DNA of 64,000 nt from JANSYA01 sp965243385 (GCA_965243385.1 CBDEUV010000002.1:2418001-2482000), one strand, 5' to 3'. Positions 9,196 through 18,290 are shown, counted from the first letter of the stretch. A program made the numbers and translations. Notes: generated by a model not told the origin, from the letters alone.

Positions 9196-11220
9196 ATGCA
9201 CGATCTTCCGATCTTACGCGATTTATTTTTTATTATGGCGGTCGTTGTGCCCGCGGCGCTGCTGGGGCATCGCCTGCGCATTCCGCCTATCGTCATCTAT
9301 CTATTCGGGGGCATCTGCATCGGCCCCCAGGCGCTCGGTATCGTTCAAAGCGAAAAAGAGGTTCACGTTCTCGCGGAGATCGGCGTGGTACTGCTCCTCT
9401 TTACGATCGGCCTGGAGTTTTCGCTGCAGAAACTGATTCGCCTGCGACGCTTCGTCTTTCTCGCCGGCGGTTTACAGGTCGCCGCGACCGCCGCGGTAGT
9501 CTGGCTGGCCGGACGCTTCTTCGGCTTTTCGAACGCCTGGAGCCTGGCGGTCGGCTGCATCGTCGCGCTGAGTTCAACCGTTATCGTAATGAAAACGCTC
9601 AGCGAGCAGAAACAGGCCACGAGTCCGCACGGCAAAATCGCCATTGGCATTCTGCTCTTTCAGGATTTGTGTCTTTTACCGATGATGCTGCTCTTCGACG
9701 TAATCGCGACCCTGGAACCGGGAGGCGGCGGCAATCCGGTCGACGCCCTGCTGGACGTCGGCATCGCCATGGCCGGTATCGGAATCCTGCTGGCGGTCGG
9801 CATGTTTCTATTGCCGCATCTCTTTCGACTGGTGGCGGCTACCGCCAGTCGCGAACTCTTCGTGCTGGCGGTATTGATGGTGGTCTTCGGCACGGCCTTC
9901 GCGGCGGGTCAATTCGGAGTTTCGCTGGCGCTCGGCGCCTTCGTGGCGGGCATTACCGTTTCCGAAACGGAGTATTCGGAACAGATTATCGCGGACGCGA
10001 TTCCCATGCGCGATTCGCTGAGCGCGCTCTTCTTTATTTCGATGGGCATGTACATCGTGCCGCAATTCGTATGGAATCATCTGTTGATCGTGCTGGGCGC
10101 CGCCCTGGTTTCGATGATTTTAAAACTGCTGGTCTCGCTGCTGGTGATCTTTCTGACCGGCGCCAACCTGCGGACTTCGCTGGTCGCGGCGCTCAGCCTC
10201 GCGCAAATCGGCGAATTCAGTCTGATCCTGGCCCTGCGGGCGGGAACGGGCGGTCTGCTCGATAACGACCAGTATCAGACCATTATCAGTGCGAGCGTGG
10301 TGACCATGGCTCTGACGCCGTTTATGGTGCGCTTCGCGGAACCGATCGGCTATCTGCTGGACGACTGGTTCGGCATCGCCCGCATTCAGCTCGGACGGCG
10401 CTCCGCCGAACAGGACAGCGAAGAAAGCCGGCGAACAAGCGGCGAAAAGCAGGGCCGGAGCGGGCACATCGCCATCGTCGGCTTCGGCAAGATCGGCGTC
10501 TATCTCAGCCACGTTCTGCGCGCGGTGGGTATGCGTTATACGATTTGCGAAATGAACGGGCGGCTCTTCGAAGAGATGCGCAAAGAAGGCCACCCCGGGG
10601 TCTTCGGCGACGCGGGCTCGAGCGAAATTCTCGAAGCCATGCATATTCACGACGCCTCGACGCTGGTCATCAGCACCGGCACGCCGCGCTCGCTCGATCG
10701 TATTATCCGGCTCGCCAGACTGATGAATCCGGATCTGTACATTGTCGTTCGTACGCGTTATATCGCCGAACTGGACGACGTCTATGCGGCCGGCGCCGAC
10801 GACGTGGTCTCTGAAGAGATGGAAGCCAGCGTCGAGATCTTTTCGCTGCTCCTGCGGCGACATCACGTGCCGCGCAGCGTCGTCGCCAATCAGGTGGCGG
10901 TCATTCGCAATGAAAAGTACGGACCGCTGATCGGCGAAAAGGTTTCGCGCTCCAGCTTCGAAGAGCTCGAATCAGTGCTCGCGGCGACCTCGGTCGAATC
11001 CGCGCTGATTACGGCCGAAGGCGCGGGCCGCAGTCTGCGCGAATCGAAAATCTTCGAGGAAACCCGGCTGCTGGTTCTGGGCGTTCTCCGCGAAGGTCAG
11101 GTCATAACAAGCCCCCGCCCGGATTTCACACTCAATGAACGCGACCTGGTGATCGTCGTCGGCATTCACAGCGACATCGACGTCGCGCTGGACTTGCTGA
11201 AGGCGAAGACCGTCCGCTGA
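9196..11220 (+). CDS. CPA2-type cation:proton antiporter with RCK domain (KefB/KefC-like)
   Basis: Residues 1-395 are a multi-span membrane domain of the Na+/H+ exchanger-like CPA2 family (LGHRLRIPPIVIYLFGGICIGP at the start, GLEFSLQKLIRLR, SLALGAFVAGITVSE, LAQIGEFSLILA). Residues about 425-545 are a TrkA-N/RCK nucleotide-binding domain with the Rossmann motif GFGKIG and a later acidic residue in YTICEMNG. Residues 580-670 are a TrkA-C domain ending VIVVGIHSDIDVALDLL. The role is K+ or Na+ export in exchange for protons, gated by a nucleotide or other ligand. No ancillary KefF/KefG oxidoreductase is adjacent. Confidence 0.9.
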   Translation: MHDLPILRDLFFIMAVVVPAALLGHRLRIPPIVIYLFGGICIGPQALGIVQSEKEVHVLAEIGVVLLLFTIGLEFSLQKLIRLRRFVFLAGGLQVAATAAVVWLAGRFFGFSNAWSLAVGCIVALSSTVIVMKTLSEQKQATSPHGKIAIGILLFQDLCLLPMMLLFDVIATLEPGGGGNPVDALLDVGIAMAGIGILLAVGMFLLPHLFRLVAATASRELFVLAVLMVVFGTAFAAGQFGVSLALGAFVAGITVSETEYSEQIIADAIPMRDSLSALFFISMGMYIVPQFVWNHLLIVLGAALVSMILKLLVSLLVIFLTGANLRTSLVAALSLAQIGEFSLILALRAGTGGLLDNDQYQTIISASVVTMALTPFMVRFAEPIGYLLDDWFGIARIQLGRRSAEQDSEESRRTSGEKQGRSGHIAIVGFGKIGVYLSHVLRAVGMRYTICEMNGRLFEEMRKEGHPGVFGDAGSSEILEAMHIHDASTLVISTGTPRSLDRIIRLARLMNPDLYIVVRTRYIAELDDVYAAGADDVVSEEMEASVEIFSLLLRRHHVPRSVVANQVAVIRNEKYGPLIGEKVSRSSFEELESVLAATSVESALITAEGAGRSLRESKIFEETRLLVLGVLREGQVITSPRPDFTLNERDLVIVVGIHSDIDVALDLLKAKTVR

Positions 11221-11248
11221 GCGACGCCGGGCCACGCGACTCTTCGCT

Positions 11249-12400
11249 CTAGAGCGTTCCGAAGATCGTGGCTTCGTTTTTGTTTTCGCACAGCCGCCGG
11301 ATCGCGAAGTCGAATGCGCATTCGTTTAACATGTTTTTAATTTGATTCAGAGCGGCGTAATCCTCTACGCCGCGAAATTTCACGGTGACGCAGAATTTCC
11401 GACAGCGGCGGCGTTCCAGCCATTCGCGCAAAAGCTCCAGAATGCGATCCGGAAAAGCGATCACGTCGCAGATCAGCCAGTCAACGCGCGCGCCGGATTT
11501 TGCTGCCGGCTGGAAACGAAAGGCGTCGCCCTGCACGAAACTCAGACCGGGATGCTGCATTAAATCCTCCCGCAGCGGACTGCGATCCACGGCCACAACC
11601 GACGCTCCGCGCTCTAAAGCGAGCCAGCTCCAGCCGCCGGGACTCGCTCCGAGATCGACACAGCGATCGCCCGCCTGGATCGTGAGCTTCGACGCATCGG
11701 CGGTCCGCAACCAGGGAAACTGAACGAGCGCCTCGGCCAGTTTGCGGTACGCCCGCGAAGGCGGTCGGCGATCTTCGGGCGCGGACCACTCTCCTCCGGG
11801 GAAAGGCGAAACGCAACGGCGAAAAGCGCTATCGCGCTCCGGTACATAGACGGAAAGCCACGCGCGCTCGCGACTTTCGAGAAAGAGCTGCACGATGGAC
11901 TGCGGAGCCTCCGACGTGGATTCGCCGAAGACCCTGGTCGGGTCGTCCCCATTCGAATCCACCGGGCCGGAATCCGGCCGTTGATTCCGCAGGGTCCGCA
12001 GTAAGCGCCGGCGACGCTTCTTCAGGTTGCTTTCGATTTCGGTCAGAAGTACACGAATACGATTCGGCCCGGGCGCGTCCGGACCCGTGCCGCGCAACAC
12101 GTGCAAACTCCAGCTTTCCAGAGCATCGCAGCTTTCAATCGCGGCCTGCGTCGTCTCGCGCGCAATTTGCGTTACGGATTGCCCGGACAGCAGCCGCGCC
12201 GCGGGTAGCGTCTGGCGGGCGAAAGCCAGCGTCAGCGGCGGCCCGTCGCTTGCGAAGCAATTGGAATCCAACCAGAGCGCACCGCCCCCTGCTTCCGACG
12301 CCTCGATTTGCGCACCGTCGCCGGCGACTCGCAGCTCGTCGGCAAGCGCGCTCTCTCGTTCCGCGTCGCACAAAAATAAATGTCTCTGATCGGAACTCAT
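11249..12400 (-). CDS. RlmM-like 23S rRNA 2'-O-methyltransferase
   Basis: The C-terminal half is an FtsJ/RrmJ-type SAM-dependent methyltransferase: motif I VDLGASPGGWSWLALERGA, an acidic loop VVAVDRSPL, FVQGDAFRF, then WLICDVIAFPDRI and the KFRGVEDY lysine region. The DLGAxPGGW, V.W..CD and WL...WCR-like spacing match E. coli RlmM, which methylates C2498 of 23S rRNA. The N-terminal half (about 190 residues) would be the THUMP-like RNA-binding part but is weakly conserved. I choose the ATG at 12400; an in-frame ATG at 12433 would add eleven residues. It converges with the antiporter gene. Confidence 0.8.
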   Translation of the reverse strand: MSSDQRHLFLCDAERESALADELRVAGDGAQIEASEAGGGALWLDSNCFASDGPPLTLAFARQTLPAARLLSGQSVTQIARETTQAAIESCDALESWSLHVLRGTGPDAPGPNRIRVLLTEIESNLKKRRRRLLRTLRNQRPDSGPVDSNGDDPTRVFGESTSEAPQSIVQLFLESRERAWLSVYVPERDSAFRRCVSPFPGGEWSAPEDRRPPSRAYRKLAEALVQFPWLRTADASKLTIQAGDRCVDLGASPGGWSWLALERGASVVAVDRSPLREDLMQHPGLSFVQGDAFRFQPAAKSGARVDWLICDVIAFPDRILELLREWLERRRCRKFCVTVKFRGVEDYAALNQIKNMLNECAFDFAIRRLCENKNEATIFGTL

Positions 12401-12454
12401 ACGCCGCGGTCGGTCGGTGACTCGCATAAACATCTCGGGATCTGACGCAAGCCG

Positions 12455-12478
12455 CGAATCAAACTACGAATCAAACTA
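12455..12478. promoter_or_regulatory. Two tandem 12-bp direct repeats in a divergent promoter region
   Basis: CGAATCAAACTA occurs twice, head to tail and identical, between the divergent rlmM-like and monooxygenase genes. Spacing of about one helical turn suits binding of a dimeric regulator on one DNA face. About 30 bases further on, GGGGA and TCCCC (12511-12525) form a short perfect hairpin just ahead of the monooxygenase gene. A regulatory role is an inference from position and perfect repetition; no binding protein is identified. Confidence 0.4.
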
Positions 12479-12564
12479 CAGGGCAAAATCGAATTTGCTT
12501 GACACCGCCCGGGGAAAGAGTCCCCCTCGGCTTCGATTCTTAACGTCGAAATAAGGATATCCAA

Positions 12565-13734
12565 TTGATTCCCAGCATCCCGATTCGCACCGATGAAACT
12601 CTGGCCGAGGCCGGCGCCGTTGAAGTGGCGTGGTTCTCCGACCTCTGTAACGGCGACTATGAATTTCTCGGGGTGCCGGACGGTGATCTGCGCAGCTCCT
12701 TCGCTCATTGCGCGGACATAGTGCGCACCGCGGACCGCCTCGGATACCAGAATATCCTGCTGCCCAGTTCCTATCAGGTCGGCCAGGACGTTTTGAGTTT
12801 CGCGGGCGGCGTGGCGCCCATGACGAAGCAGATGAGCCTGCTGACCGCCATTCGTTGCGGAGAAGTTCATCCGCCCATGCTCGCCCGGGCGCTTTCGACT
12901 CTCGACCATATGCTCGAAGGTCGACTGACCGTAAATATCATCAGCTCCGATCTCCCCGGCACGAAGCTCGAATCGGAAGCGCGCTATAATAAATCTCGCG
13001 AAGTCATCCAAATACTCAAGCAGGCCTGGACCCAGGAACGCATCCAGTTCAAAGGCGAGTTCTACGATCTCGATCTACCGAGCGAGCCGGTTAAACCCTA
13101 TCAGCAAAACGGCGGACCGTTGCTGTACTTCGGCGGGATCTCGCCGCCCGCCCGCGAACTCTGCGCGGAATTCTGCGACGTCTTTTTAATGTGGCCGGAA
13201 ACCGAAGACCGCATCCAGGCGACGATGGAAGATATGTCCGCCCGGGCCGCGAAATTCGGTCGCAAGATCGACTTCGGCTATCGCGTGCACATTATCGTGC
13301 GCGAAACCGAAGAGGAAGCGCGGGCCTACGCCGAGCGTCTGGTTTCCAAACTGGACGACGAGCGCGCGAATCAGATCAAACACGCCGCCCTCGATTCGAA
13401 ATCAGCGGGCGTCCTGCGGCAGGACGCGCTGCGCGATGCCGCCGACGACGACGGCTATATCGAACCCCATCTGTGGAGCGGCATCGGACGCGGACGCTCC
13501 GGTTGCGGCAGCGCGATCGTCGGAAATCCCGAACAGGTGCTCGCGAAACTGCAGCGTTATATCGATCTGGGTATGCGCGCCTTCGTGCTCTCCGGCTATC
13601 CGCTGATCGATGAGTGCGAACACTTCGCGCGCCTGGTCTTGCCGAAGCTCAAACAGATTCGGCTGGCGCGCGTTCACGGCCGCCTGCCCGACGCGACGCC
13701 GGTTACTCCGCTGACCACCGGACCGCGGGCTTAA
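12565..13734 (+). CDS. SsuD/SmoC-like FMNH2-dependent sulfonate monooxygenase
   Basis: Bacterial-luciferase-like (LLM) TIM-barrel oxygenase, 389 residues, similar along its length to alkanesulfonate monooxygenase SsuD. The SsuD catalytic residues Arg226/His228 are kept in FGYRVHIIVRE, Arg297 in GRGRSGCG and Tyr331 in FVLSGYP, but the region of SsuD Cys54 (here SSYQVGQDV) has no Cys. The segments AWFSDLCNGDYEFLGVPD and ILLPSSYQ differ from SsuD and fit my recollection of the sulfoquinovose monooxygenase (SmoC) subgroup, which cleaves the C-S bond to give 6-oxo-glucose and sulfite. The start is TTG at 12565, chosen from AAGGA seven bases upstream. It is followed directly by an aldo/keto reductase and a sugar symporter. 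The flavin reductase partner is not in the window. Confidence 0.88.
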   Translation: MIPSIPIRTDETLAEAGAVEVAWFSDLCNGDYEFLGVPDGDLRSSFAHCADIVRTADRLGYQNILLPSSYQVGQDVLSFAGGVAPMTKQMSLLTAIRCGEVHPPMLARALSTLDHMLEGRLTVNIISSDLPGTKLESEARYNKSREVIQILKQAWTQERIQFKGEFYDLDLPSEPVKPYQQNGGPLLYFGGISPPARELCAEFCDVFLMWPETEDRIQATMEDMSARAAKFGRKIDFGYRVHIIVRETEEEARAYAERLVSKLDDERANQIKHAALDSKSAGVLRQDALRDAADDDGYIEPHLWSGIGRGRSGCGSAIVGNPEQVLAKLQRYIDLGMRAFVLSGYPLIDECEHFARLVLPKLKQIRLARVHGRLPDATPVTPLTTGPRA

Positions 13735-13772
13735 CGCGCGCCCCCGCAGGGCTCGCTCGATTAAATCTACTG

Positions 13773-14696
13773 ATGCAAACTCAAACCGTTCCAAGAATTC
13801 AAATGGGCCCACAGGGCCCGGACATATCCCGCTTCGCATACGGCGTCTGGCGCATTCTCGACGATCCGCAGGGTTCAACCCCCGCCATCGTTTTAAAGAA
13901 GATCGACGCGTGTTTGGAGGTCGGCATCACGACCTTCGATCATGCCGATATTTACGGAGGCTATGGTTGCGAAGAAGCCTTCGGTGCGGCGCTCAAAGAA
14001 CGACCGGAACTTAAAGAAAAAATTGAAATCGTTACGAAATGCGATATCATGCTGATTGATCCGGCGCGTCCGCAAAATCGTATCAAACACTACGATACTT
14101 CGCACGAACATATCCAGTCCTCGGCGGAGCGTTCACTGAAAAATCTAGGGGTCGAGCGCCTGGACGTGCTATTGCTGCATCGACCGGATCCGCTGATGGA
14201 CGCGGACGAAGCGGCGGGCGCCTTAAACTCGCTGCGCGAAAGCGGTAAGATTCGCCACGCCGGCGTTTCGAATTTCACTCCCGCTCAATTCGATCTGTTA
14301 CAAAGCCGGCTGAATTTTCCTCTGGTTACGAATCAGGTCGAAATCAATCCCATGCGTCTGGAGGCGTTTCTGGACGGCACTCTCGATCATTGCCAGCGTC
14401 TGCGCATCGCGCCGATGGCCTGGTCGCCTTCGGCGGGCGGCGCAGTCTTCAGCGGCCAGGACGCGCAGGCCGTCCGGGTCAGGGGAGCCCTGGAACAGCT
14501 GGCCGCGAAACACTCCACGACCCCCGACGTAATCTTATACGCCTGGCTCAACCGCCATCCCTCGAATATCGTCACGGTGCTGGGCACGAATCAAATCGAA
14601 CGCATTCACGCCGCCACCGCGGCTTTCGCGATCCAACTGGATCGGCAGGAATGGTTCGAAGTCTGGAGCGCATCCACGGGAGCCGAAGTCCCCTGA
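13773..14696 (+). CDS. Aldo/keto reductase (YdhF-like), candidate 6-oxo-glucose reductase
   Basis: An NAD(P)H-dependent carbonyl reductase of 307 residues with the AKR catalytic tetrad visible: Asp in FDHADIYGG, Tyr two residues on, Lys in IVTKCDI, His in LLLHRPDP. The C-terminal cofactor-binding part reads IVTVLGTNQIERI. The closest well-known relative by overall pattern is E. coli YdhF. The gene lies 38 bases after the SsuD/SmoC-like monooxygenase on the same strand. In the sulfo-SMO pathway the monooxygenase product 6-oxo-glucose is reduced to glucose by an AKR (SmoB), so this gene is a natural candidate; the substrate is inferred from context only. The ATG at 13773 avoids overlap with the upstream gene. 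Confidence 0.88.
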   Translation: MQTQTVPRIQMGPQGPDISRFAYGVWRILDDPQGSTPAIVLKKIDACLEVGITTFDHADIYGGYGCEEAFGAALKERPELKEKIEIVTKCDIMLIDPARPQNRIKHYDTSHEHIQSSAERSLKNLGVERLDVLLLHRPDPLMDADEAAGALNSLRESGKIRHAGVSNFTPAQFDLLQSRLNFPLVTNQVEINPMRLEAFLDGTLDHCQRLRIAPMAWSPSAGGAVFSGQDAQAVRVRGALEQLAAKHSTTPDVILYAWLNRHPSNIVTVLGTNQIERIHAATAAFAIQLDRQEWFEVWSASTGAEVP

Positions 14697-14750
14697 AAAT
14701 CAGGCGGCGGTCTATTTGCAAACCCATGAACTCCTCCGGCATGAAAGCGC

Positions 14751-16580
14751 ATGTTTGAAACCTTCGACCTGATTGTATTCGTCCTTTCGCTCGCTCTGGT
14801 CATGGGAGTGGGCCTGCTCGCCGCGCGACACAGCAAAGACGAAGAGGAAAGCTCCGAAGACTATTTTCTGGCGGGCCGTTCGATTCCCTGGTGGGGGGTC
14901 GCCGGTTCGATTTTCGGCACCAATGTCAGCGCGAACCACATCGTCGGCATGTTGGGCGTCGGTTATTCGATCGGTTTCGCGCAGAGTCACTTTGAATTGG
15001 GCGCGGTGGCGGGCCTCTTGATACTCGCATATCTGTTTCTGCCGGTCTATATGAACCTGCGGATCTATACGCTTTCGGAATATCTGGGCAAACGCTACAA
15101 CGATCTCAGTCGGCTGTTGTATACCTGTTTCCTCGTCGTGCTGATTCTTGTACAGATGATCGCGGCGTTTTATATCGGCTCGCGTTCGCTGATGCTCTTG
15201 TTACGCGACACTCCGCTGGAAATCGGCTACACCGCGGGGGTGCTCATCCTCGTCGCCGTCACCAGCGTCTACACAATCTTCGGCGGACTGAAAGCCGTCG
15301 TCTGGACGGACGTAATTCAGTCTGTGCTGCTGTTAGTGGCCGGCATTCTCGTGGCCGTTTTGACCTTCGCGCAACCCGAAGTCGGCGGATGGAGCGGTAT
15401 GATGGCGACCGACGCGCTGGCGGGCGACGCGCGCAAGATGCAATTGTATCTGCCGAGCGATCATCCCGATTTACCGTGGAGCGGCGCCTTAACGGGGCTT
15501 CTGATATTGCACGTATTTTACTGGAGTACGAATCAATATATCGTTCAGCGGGCGCTGGGCGCGCGCAGCTTGAGTGAAGCGCGGATCGGTATCTTCGTCG
15601 GCAATTCGCTCAAGCTGATGGTGCCTTTCTTTTCGATCGCCGGGGGCGTCGCGGCGGCGCACCTCTTCGCGGCGCGCATTCCCGCCGAACAGGCCGTGGC
15701 TCCCGATGAAGCTTTTCCCGTACTCGTAAATATGGTGGCGCCGGCCGGTTACGGCATCATCGGCGTGATTCTAGCCGGTTTAATGGGAGCGATCATCTCT
15801 TCGATCGATTCGATGATGAACTCCGCCGCGACCCTCGTAACGATGGACGTCTATCGCAAGTACATTCGCCCGGACGCCGACGACCACGCGCTGATCCGCG
15901 TGGGGCAACTCGCGATTGTGGCGATCGTGGGACTCTCGGCTTTTCTGGCGCTGACGACCTACGATCCCGCTTCGCGCGATAATTTCTTCTTAAAGGTTTC
16001 GAGTCAGAGTTCGCATTTCACGCCGGGCCTGGTCGCGGCTTTTTTGCTGGGAATGTTCGACCGGCGGGCCACATCCATCGGCGCGATGGCGGCGATACTC
16101 GCCACTCCGATTCTCTCGTTTGGCAGCGAGTATCTCTACGTCCTCCTGGCCGACGCGTCTCCGGCGGTCGCCGACGTCTTCGGCGCGAAACTGAATTTCA
16201 TGCACCGGGTCACCCTGGTTTTCGCCGCGACGCTGTTGATCCACACTGTGGTCAGCCGTGCGGTTTCGGTTAGTGAGCGTGAATCGGGAGAAACGAAAGC
16301 GCCCTTTCTCTGGATCAACGCATCCGGTGCGAACCCTTTACAAATGCGCCGGGCGTTCTATCATTTTCTGGCCTTCCTGGTCTTCCAGGGGGTGCTCGCG
16401 CTGTGTCTGCAAATAGAACTCGTGGCACCTGCAGCCGCGGCCTGGCTCGGGTCAATCTTTACGCTCACGCTTTTTGTGTTGCACATCCGCCACGACGTAA
16501 AACACGTTTACCAGGATGATCGTTTTTATGCGGGCCTGGTTTCGGCGGCGACGATTTTCATCATGTATTATTTCTATTGA
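14751..16580 (+). CDS. SGLT-type sodium:solute symporter, probable sugar transporter
   Basis: SSS-family transporter, 609 residues and about 14 predicted membrane spans. Family marks are EDYFLAGRSIPWW, GSIFGTNVSANHIVG, GGLKAVVWTDVIQ and the Na2-site serines in ISSIDSMMNSA. The segments YWSTNQYIVQRALGA and NSLKLMVPFF correspond to the sugar-site Asn and Lys (N260, K294) of the Vibrio sugar transporter vSGLT, which favours a sugar or sugar-like substrate over proline or pantothenate. It follows the reductase gene by 54 bases on the same strand, so a role in uptake of the substrate handled by those enzymes (sulfoquinovose, a glycoside or glucose) is likely. The ATG at 14751 is preferred to the out-of-frame ATG ten bases upstream. 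Confidence 0.9.
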   Translation: MFETFDLIVFVLSLALVMGVGLLAARHSKDEEESSEDYFLAGRSIPWWGVAGSIFGTNVSANHIVGMLGVGYSIGFAQSHFELGAVAGLLILAYLFLPVYMNLRIYTLSEYLGKRYNDLSRLLYTCFLVVLILVQMIAAFYIGSRSLMLLLRDTPLEIGYTAGVLILVAVTSVYTIFGGLKAVVWTDVIQSVLLLVAGILVAVLTFAQPEVGGWSGMMATDALAGDARKMQLYLPSDHPDLPWSGALTGLLILHVFYWSTNQYIVQRALGARSLSEARIGIFVGNSLKLMVPFFSIAGGVAAAHLFAARIPAEQAVAPDEAFPVLVNMVAPAGYGIIGVILAGLMGAIISSIDSMMNSAATLVTMDVYRKYIRPDADDHALIRVGQLAIVAIVGLSAFLALTTYDPASRDNFFLKVSSQSSHFTPGLVAAFLLGMFDRRATSIGAMAAILATPILSFGSEYLYVLLADASPAVADVFGAKLNFMHRVTLVFAATLLIHTVVSRAVSVSERESGETKAPFLWINASGANPLQMRRAFYHFLAFLVFQGVLALCLQIELVAPAAAAWLGSIFTLTLFVLHIRHDVKHVYQDDRFYAGLVSAATIFIMYYFY

Positions 16581-16612
16581 TTCGCGCGCGGCGTCAGTAG
16601 TTCCTGTTCTGC

Positions 16613-17941
16613 ATGTCCCTTCGAAAACTAATCCTGGCCCGGGTCGCCCAGGGGCTGACCAGTCCGCGCCTGCGCACGATTCGCCGGAGCTGGTTTGAAT
16701 TCAAGCGGGGTCTGCTGCGACGCCCCCGTACTCTGGACGTGTTTTTGCGCGCCGCGGACCCGTACAGCTATCTGCTCGCGTGTAGACTACCCGACTTCGC
16801 GCGCGAACACGCGCTGCGAATCCGCCTGCACACTATTGCAGAACTGCCGGCGGATATGAACCCGCGCCCGGAGCTGCTGGAGAGTTATTCCCGGCTGGAC
16901 GCCTGCCGCGTGGCACAGCAATGGGGCATTGAGTTTCCGGAAGGGTCTCGACCGCCAGCCGCCGATCTGCTGCGCGCCGCGACGGCGTTGCTTCTGCAGT
17001 GTGAAAGCGAACCCAGTGCGTCCGGCCTCGATCGCGCCGCTCGCATACTGGGCGCGCTCTGGAAAAACGATCGCGAATTTTTCGCGCAGCTGCCCAGGAC
17101 CTCGGATGATCCGGACGATGCGACGCAGACGGCCGCGCTTCGAAAAAACGAAGAGCTGCTGCGGAAAATGGGCCACTACAACAGCGCCATGATTTTTTAC
17201 GGCGGCGAATGGTACTGGGGCGTCGATCGCCTGGGCCATTTAGAACGCCGCCTGAGCCCGACGAATCGCGAACGAGCGCCAGCCGCGAATATGGACGCAC
17301 GTTTCGGGTCGGCGACGCAGGACGATGCCACGCGAAGCGGCGGCGCAGAATCCGCGACGCCGCAAACTCTGGAGCTGTATTTCTCGTTTCGCAGTCCCTA
17401 TTCGTATCTCGCGCTGGGCCGGACTTTCGCGCTGGCTGATCGTTATCACCTGGATCTACAGATCAAGCCGGTGTTGCCGATGGTTATGCGCGGCCTCAAA
17501 GTCCCGCGCGCGAAACGCTTCTATCTATTGAAAGACGCCGGGCGCGAAGCCGAACGCAACGGCATCCCCTTCGGTCGCGTCGCGGATCCACTGGGAATCG
17601 GCGTGGAACGCTGCATGGCCGGCCTGGCCTGCGCACGCAAGTACGGTCGCGAACGCGAGTATTTATTGGCGGCCGCGGAGATGATCTGGAGCGAAGGAGT
17701 CGACGTGGCCAGCGATCGGGGGCTGGCCGCGGTCGTCGAACGCGCAGGTCTGGACTGGTCGGAGTTTCAGAACTATCTTTCGAACGAAGACTGGCGCGAA
17801 GCCGCGGAGCGAAATCAAGAGGCTCTCTACGGGATGGGCGCCTGGGGCGTACCGTCCTTTCGATTGAATTCTGAAACCGTCGTCTGGGGCCAGGATCGTT
17901 TTGAAATTCTCGAAGCGGCCATATTGAAAAACCGAAAATGA
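16613..17941 (+). CDS. Two-domain DsbA/HCCA-isomerase-like protein (kappa-GST fold duplication)
   Basis: The protein contains two successive thioredoxin-fold units with helical insertion. Unit 1 (about 40-215) begins LDVFLRAADPYSYLLA and ends SAMIFYGGEWYWGVDRL. Unit 2 (about 250-442) begins LELYFSFRSPYSYLAL and ends GAWGVPSFRLNSETVVWGQDRF. Unit 2 closely fits 2-hydroxychromene-2-carboxylate isomerase/kappa-class GST proteins, including the catalytic-type Ser in SFRSPYSY and the cis-Pro loop GVPSF. In unit 1 the corresponding position is RAADPYSY, without that Ser, so it may be structural. HCCA isomerases act on glutathione-dependent aromatic degradation; no other such genes are nearby, so the true substrate is unknown. 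Confidence 0.85.
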   Translation: MSLRKLILARVAQGLTSPRLRTIRRSWFEFKRGLLRRPRTLDVFLRAADPYSYLLACRLPDFAREHALRIRLHTIAELPADMNPRPELLESYSRLDACRVAQQWGIEFPEGSRPPAADLLRAATALLLQCESEPSASGLDRAARILGALWKNDREFFAQLPRTSDDPDDATQTAALRKNEELLRKMGHYNSAMIFYGGEWYWGVDRLGHLERRLSPTNRERAPAANMDARFGSATQDDATRSGGAESATPQTLELYFSFRSPYSYLALGRTFALADRYHLDLQIKPVLPMVMRGLKVPRAKRFYLLKDAGREAERNGIPFGRVADPLGIGVERCMAGLACARKYGREREYLLAAAEMIWSEGVDVASDRGLAAVVERAGLDWSEFQNYLSNEDWREAAERNQEALYGMGAWGVPSFRLNSETVVWGQDRFEILEAAILKNRK

Positions 17942-17942
17942 T

Positions 17943-18290
17943 TCAGCCGGCGTCGGGCGCGCCCCGCGCTAAGCTATCGCCATCAGACATTAAGGCTTCG
18001 TAGCGCCCGCATGCCAGATCCACGACCGCTTTGATGCGCTCATCCCGGCGCTCCGCTTCGCTCAGTTTGTCCCGGGCCTTCGCGAAGACACGCCGCGCTC
18101 CGCGACGATTTCCACGATCGGCGTGCGCCAGCGCGACCGCAAGCTGAGTAAGCCCCTGCCATAGATCGCCGGCCGGTCGGCCTTCCGCGATCCAGACCTC
18201 TTCCATAGCTTCGTGCGCCTCAAAGTATTCGCCCGCGACGATTAGCCGGTTGAAAACTCGCAAATGATGATTCTGTGCCTGGTGAGACAT
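17943..18290 (-). CDS. DUF309 family protein
   Basis: A small helical protein (115 residues from the ATG at 18290) with the DUF309 signature: FNRLIVAGEYFEAHEAMEEVW (conserved F-x-AHE and W) and GLTQLAVALAHADRGN. DUF309 proteins resemble TPR-like helical hairpins and have no known function. The stop lies one base from the stop of the convergent HCCA-isomerase-like gene. A TTG 23 codons upstream could extend the frame, but the added residues are not typical of the family. Confidence 0.82.
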   Translation of the reverse strand: MSHQAQNHHLRVFNRLIVAGEYFEAHEAMEEVWIAEGRPAGDLWQGLTQLAVALAHADRGNRRGARRVFAKARDKLSEAERRDERIKAVVDLACGRYEALMSDGDSLARGAPDAG

